A stretch of 64,000 nucleotides of DNA, from the NCBI RefSeq assembly GCF_018607995.1, contig NZ_JABBAL010000015.1:135078-199077 (forward strand), read 5' to 3'. The first letter of the stretch is position 1, and each line of letters begins with the position of its first letter. The notes beneath the pieces are model-generated. The model saw only the letters and a program-made list of their open reading frames with translations, was not told where the DNA came from and searched no databases. Both the position numbers and the translations under genes were made by a program. The DNA is from Planktotalea sp. GTDB taxonomy: Bacteria > Pseudomonadota > Alphaproteobacteria > Rhodobacterales > Rhodobacteraceae. Positions 61,349 to 64,000 of the stretch are shown in pieces.

Positions 61349-64000
61349 TGCTCCAGCAATCCAGAGATGCGCGCGCGGGCGGAGTTGGATTTGGGAGTCC
61401 AAAGCCCGCGATCTATCGCCTCTTGGAAACGCTGCGCCATTTCGAGCAGCGCAGGCGCATTGTGCTCCGCAATAAACTCGCGGGTGTCGTCGTCTTCTAA
61501 GAATGCGCTTTCGACCAGATCAAAGTGATGGTTTTTTACTGCGCCTGTCGTCGCGGAAAAGGCGAAGAGGTAATCGACCGTCGCCGCCATCTCAAACGCG
61601 CCTTTGTAGCTGTGGCGCTTGACGCCGTCGATCCATTTTGGGTTCACCACGCGTGAACGCACAACGCGACCGATTTCTTCGTCGAGCGTGCGGATAACTG
61701 GGCGTTCGGGGCGCGAATGGTCGTTGTGATAAATTGGGCGATCATGGCCTTGCAGTGTTGAAACGGCTGCAGCAGCGCCGCCTTCGAACTGATAGTAGTC
61801 GTCGCTATCGAGTATGTCATGCTCGCGGTTGTCTTGGTTTTGCACAATCGCTTCGGTTTGCTTGAGGCGTGTTTCAAACCCCGCGCGATCGCGCTTGCCT
61901 TCAACACCCGCGCCATAAGCGTAGCCACCCCATTCGAGGTAGGCTTCGGCGAGGTCGGATTTGTCGGCCCAAAGGCGTTCGTCGATCATCGCTTGCAACC
62001 CTGCACCATATGCTCCCGGTTTGGAACCGAAGACGCGTGACGTGTTGCCCTCTCGCTTGGCGCGTGCGGCGGCGGGGTTTTGAGCTTCAGACTCATCCAG
62101 CGCCATGACAGCTTTGGCGGCGCTATCAACGAGCGAGATCAACTGTGGAAACGCATCGCGGAAAAAGCCGGAAATGCGCAGTGTGACATCCACGCGAGGG
62201 CGACCAAGCACGCCTTCGGGCAGGACTTCGAAACCCGTCACACGGCGATTGGCACTGTCCCATTTTGGTTTTACGCCCATAAGTGCGAGCGCTTGCGCGA
62301 TGTCGTCGCCACCCGTGCGCATGTTGGCCGTGCCCCAAGCAGTCAGCAGCATCGTGCGCGGCCAATCCCCATGGGTTTGTAGGTGCTTTTCAATCAGCAG
62401 ATTGGCTGATTTCCACCCGAGGGCCCAAGCGGTTGGTGTCGGCACTGCGCGACTATCGACGGAGAAGAAATTGCGCCCTGTTGGGAGTACATCAAGGCGA
62501 CCTCTGGTTGGTGCGCCGGACGGAGCGGGCGGGACGAATTTTCCGTCGAGTGCGGTCAAAAGACCGTTCATTTCGGAAGGGCCACACGTACGTAGATTGG
62601 GGAGAACGGTCTTGTGAAGCTCGTCTAGAACAGGGGCGGTTTCGATGAATTTCTCAGGCTTTTTTTGCCAGTTGATCGCCTCCATCGCGAGCAGTTCTAG
62701 GCGCTCAACCGTGTCCCCATTTGAACGCCATGTGTCAGTGCTAATGGCTTCCAGCATCGCGTGACGCGGGCCCCTGTAAGCCTGCCCCATCTCGCAATCG
62801 AGCGGATCAATATCAACGTCGCAATCGCTGGCTAAAGCACGGATCAACGACGCATCGCCATGCACGCCTGTGCCGCGTGGGACACGAACCAAAGCAATCG
62901 CCAAATCGCGTTCCAAGTCATTCACTGGCGAGCTGCCGAAGATATGCAATCCGTCCCTGATTTGCGCTTCTTTCAATTCACATAGATAGGAGTCTAGCTT
63001 GGCCAGATCGCTATCTTCATCCTCTCCCGAAAGCCCCGCGTCTTTGTCGAGGCCTGTACTGGAGGTCATGCTCAGGATTTCGCGGCGCAAGTACTCAATG
63101 CGGCGCGGATCGACGCCAGCGGCTTCGTAGTATTCGTCTACCAGCGCTTCGAGGTCTTTCAGGGGGCCATATGTTTCAGCGCGCCCCAGTGGTGGGGTGA
63201 GGTGGTCGATTATCACAGCCTGCGCGCGACGTTTGGCTTGGGTGCCTTCGCCCGGGTCGTTCACGATGAAGGGATAGATGTGCGGCGTTGGGCCAAAGAC
63301 GGCCTCGGGCATGCAACTTTCAGACAGCGTGATGGCTTTTCCGGGGAGCCATTCGAGGTTGCCGTGTTTGCCCATATGTACAATCGCATGCGCACCTTGG
63401 ACGTGACGCAGCCAGATGTAAAAGGCGAGATAGTTATGCGGCGGAGCAAGATCGGGGGAATGGTATGTGTCCGTCGGATCAATATTGTAGCCGCGCGCGG
63501 GCTGCACGCCAACGACTGCGTTGCCATAGGTGAAGATGGAGAGCTTGAAGCCCTTGCCGGTGAAGAAAGGATCCTCCTCTGGTGCGCCCCAGCGTGTGGT
63601 GATTTGTTCGCGGGCATCGAAGGGCAGCGCGTTGAAGTGGTGTTTGTAAATATCGAGCGGCAGTGTTTCGCCGCCAGACTTCTCAGCGCGATCCGTAAGC
63701 CAATTGGTGGGACCGGACATTATTGTACTCATCAGCACGTCGCTATCGCTCGGCGCATCTTCAACAGTGTAGCCCGCATCGGCGAGAGCGTGCAGTGTGT
63801 TAACCGTCGCTTGGGGGGTGTCGAGCCCGACGCCATTGGCGAGACGACCGTCTTTGTTGGGGTAGTTGGCGAGGACCAATGCGACTTGGCGGTTTTCAAA
63901 GGACGTTTTGCGGAGCCTGGCCCAATTTGCGGTGAGCTTTGCCACGAATGCAATACGATCTCCTTGCGCGCGATAGGTCGCTATGGGGCACTCGGTTGCG
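61345..64000 (-). CDS. cobN: CobN, cobaltochelatase large subunit, N-terminus beyond window
   Basis: ATP-dependent cobaltochelatase subunit that inserts cobalt into hydrogenobyrinic acid a,c-diamide in the aerobic pathway. The frame is open from the window edge, with ATECPIATYRAQGDRIAFVA upstream of any start, so 885 C-terminal codons of an expected 1250 or so are seen. Motifs: HALADAGYTVEDAPSDSDVL, IVHMGKHGNLEWLPGKAITL, IDPLDCEMGQAYRGPRHAML, LLTAWGTANMRTGGDDIAQA and PEVIRTLDEEIGRVVRSRVV-type sequence near the end. ATGA overlap with lrgA. Confidence 0.95.
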   Translation of the reverse strand, partial: ATECPIATYRAQGDRIAFVAKLTANWARLRKTSFENRQVALVLANYPNKDGRLANGVGLDTPQATVNTLHALADAGYTVEDAPSDSDVLMSTIMSGPTNWLTDRAEKSGGETLPLDIYKHHFNALPFDAREQITTRWGAPEEDPFFTGKGFKLSIFTYGNAVVGVQPARGYNIDPTDTYHSPDLAPPHNYLAFYIWLRHVQGAHAIVHMGKHGNLEWLPGKAITLSESCMPEAVFGPTPHIYPFIVNDPGEGTQAKRRAQAVIIDHLTPPLGRAETYGPLKDLEALVDEYYEAAGVDPRRIEYLRREILSMTSSTGLDKDAGLSGEDEDSDLAKLDSYLCELKEAQIRDGLHIFGSSPVNDLERDLAIALVRVPRGTGVHGDASLIRALASDCDVDIDPLDCEMGQAYRGPRHAMLEAISTDTWRSNGDTVERLELLAMEAINWQKKPEKFIETAPVLDELHKTVLPNLRTCGPSEMNGLLTALDGKFVPPAPSGAPTRGRLDVLPTGRNFFSVDSRAVPTPTAWALGWKSANLLIEKHLQTHGDWPRTMLLTAWGTANMRTGGDDIAQALALMGVKPKWDSANRRVTGFEVLPEGVLGRPRVDVTLRISGFFRDAFPQLISLVDSAAKAVMALDESEAQNPAAARAKREGNTSRVFGSKPGAYGAGLQAMIDERLWADKSDLAEAYLEWGGYAYGAGVEGKRDRAGFETRLKQTEAIVQNQDNREHDILDSDDYYQFEGGAAAAVSTLQGHDRPIYHNDHSRPERPVIRTLDEEIGRVVRSRVVNPKWIDGVKRHSYKGAFEMAATVDYLFAFSATTGAVKNHHFDLVESAFLEDDDTREFIAEHNAPALLEMAQRFQEAIDRGLWTPKSNSARARISGLLEQ

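Noticed and set aside
1..64000. CRISPR arrays, tRNA/rRNA genes, prophage or intact insertion sequences
   Set aside because: No regularly spaced repeats, no cloverleaf with CCA-type end, and no transposase, integrase or phage structural protein found by reading both strands.

Overview
The window looks like a chromosomal stretch of a Rhodobacterales (Roseobacter-group) alphaproteobacterium. The signs are a taurine/sulfoacetaldehyde cluster of roseobacter type (tpa, tauR, xsc, pta, TauE-type exporter, soeABC), MipZ in place of Min proteins, split b and b' subunits in the ATP synthase F0 operon, the order ffh / chorismate mutase / rpsP / rimM / trmD / rplS / rpmE, and aerobic CobN/CobO cobalamin genes. 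Base composition looks mid-50s % G+C by eye. The number of freshly broken genes recalls pseudogene-rich polar genera such as Octadecabacter; that comparison is inference only. I see no rRNA, tRNA, CRISPR array, intact insertion sequence or prophage.

Layout. 1-12.2 kb: sulfonate catabolism. Taurine is transaminated by Tpa to sulfoacetaldehyde, Xsc makes acetyl phosphate plus sulfite, Pta makes acetyl-CoA, and SoeABC oxidises sulfite to sulfate, with a TSUP permease as anion exporter. The MocR regulator TauR sits inside, and tandem direct repeats resembling its binding site precede xsc, tauR and tpa. Between tauR and tpa lies a decayed GntR / DHDPS-like / FAD-oxidoreductase cluster. 12.2-18.1 kb: a decay zone (degenerate methyltransferase, broken LysR, AraC and exported-protein genes) around intact cytochrome P450, LysE-type exporter and accA. 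18.1-23.7 kb: map, sfsA with a missed small membrane protein, and a chain of CinA-like, GNAT, AhpD-like, OmpA-like and VIT-family genes. 23.7-25.5 kb: a choice-of-anchor-L/Hint surface protein gene whose single frame holds five stop codons and no frameshift. 25.6-33 kb: GntR regulator with palindromic operator, fahA-hmgA (homogentisate catabolism), mipZ, DUF1045 and EamA genes, and an agmatinase-like ureohydrolase.

33.1-40.6 kb: a long minus-strand information-processing operon, ffh, four tandem overlapping RimJ/RimL-type acetyltransferases, chorismate mutase, rpsP, a 47-residue membrane microprotein, rimM, a pentapeptide-repeat protein, trmD, rplS and rpmE, ending in a clear terminator. 40.6-44.7 kb: small membrane protein, LysR, EamA, HSL-type hydrolase and an alkaline-phosphatase-fold enzyme. 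44.7-51.9 kb: a dipeptide/oligopeptide ABC transporter operon led by a CocE/NonD-type hydrolase. 52-54.7 kb: the ATP synthase F0 operon (atpI, B, E, F', F). 54.8-59.7 kb: ArsR with its operator, acetyltransferases (one frameshifted), trmL, a GntR-SDR pair with its operator, two tandem Lin0512-family genes, then a small AT-rich patch with a DUF4062 relic and an orphan ORF. 59.7-64 kb: cobN (cut by the window end), lrgA, lrgB and cobO in one tightly packed operon.

No unmistakably new multi-gene system is present. The best leads are the nonsense-riddled but frame-intact Hint protein, the TauR-type repeat arrays, the quadruple acetyltransferase array inside a ribosome-assembly operon, the conserved-looking microproteins missed by ORF calling, the Lin0512 pair, and LrgAB embedded between cobN and cobO.
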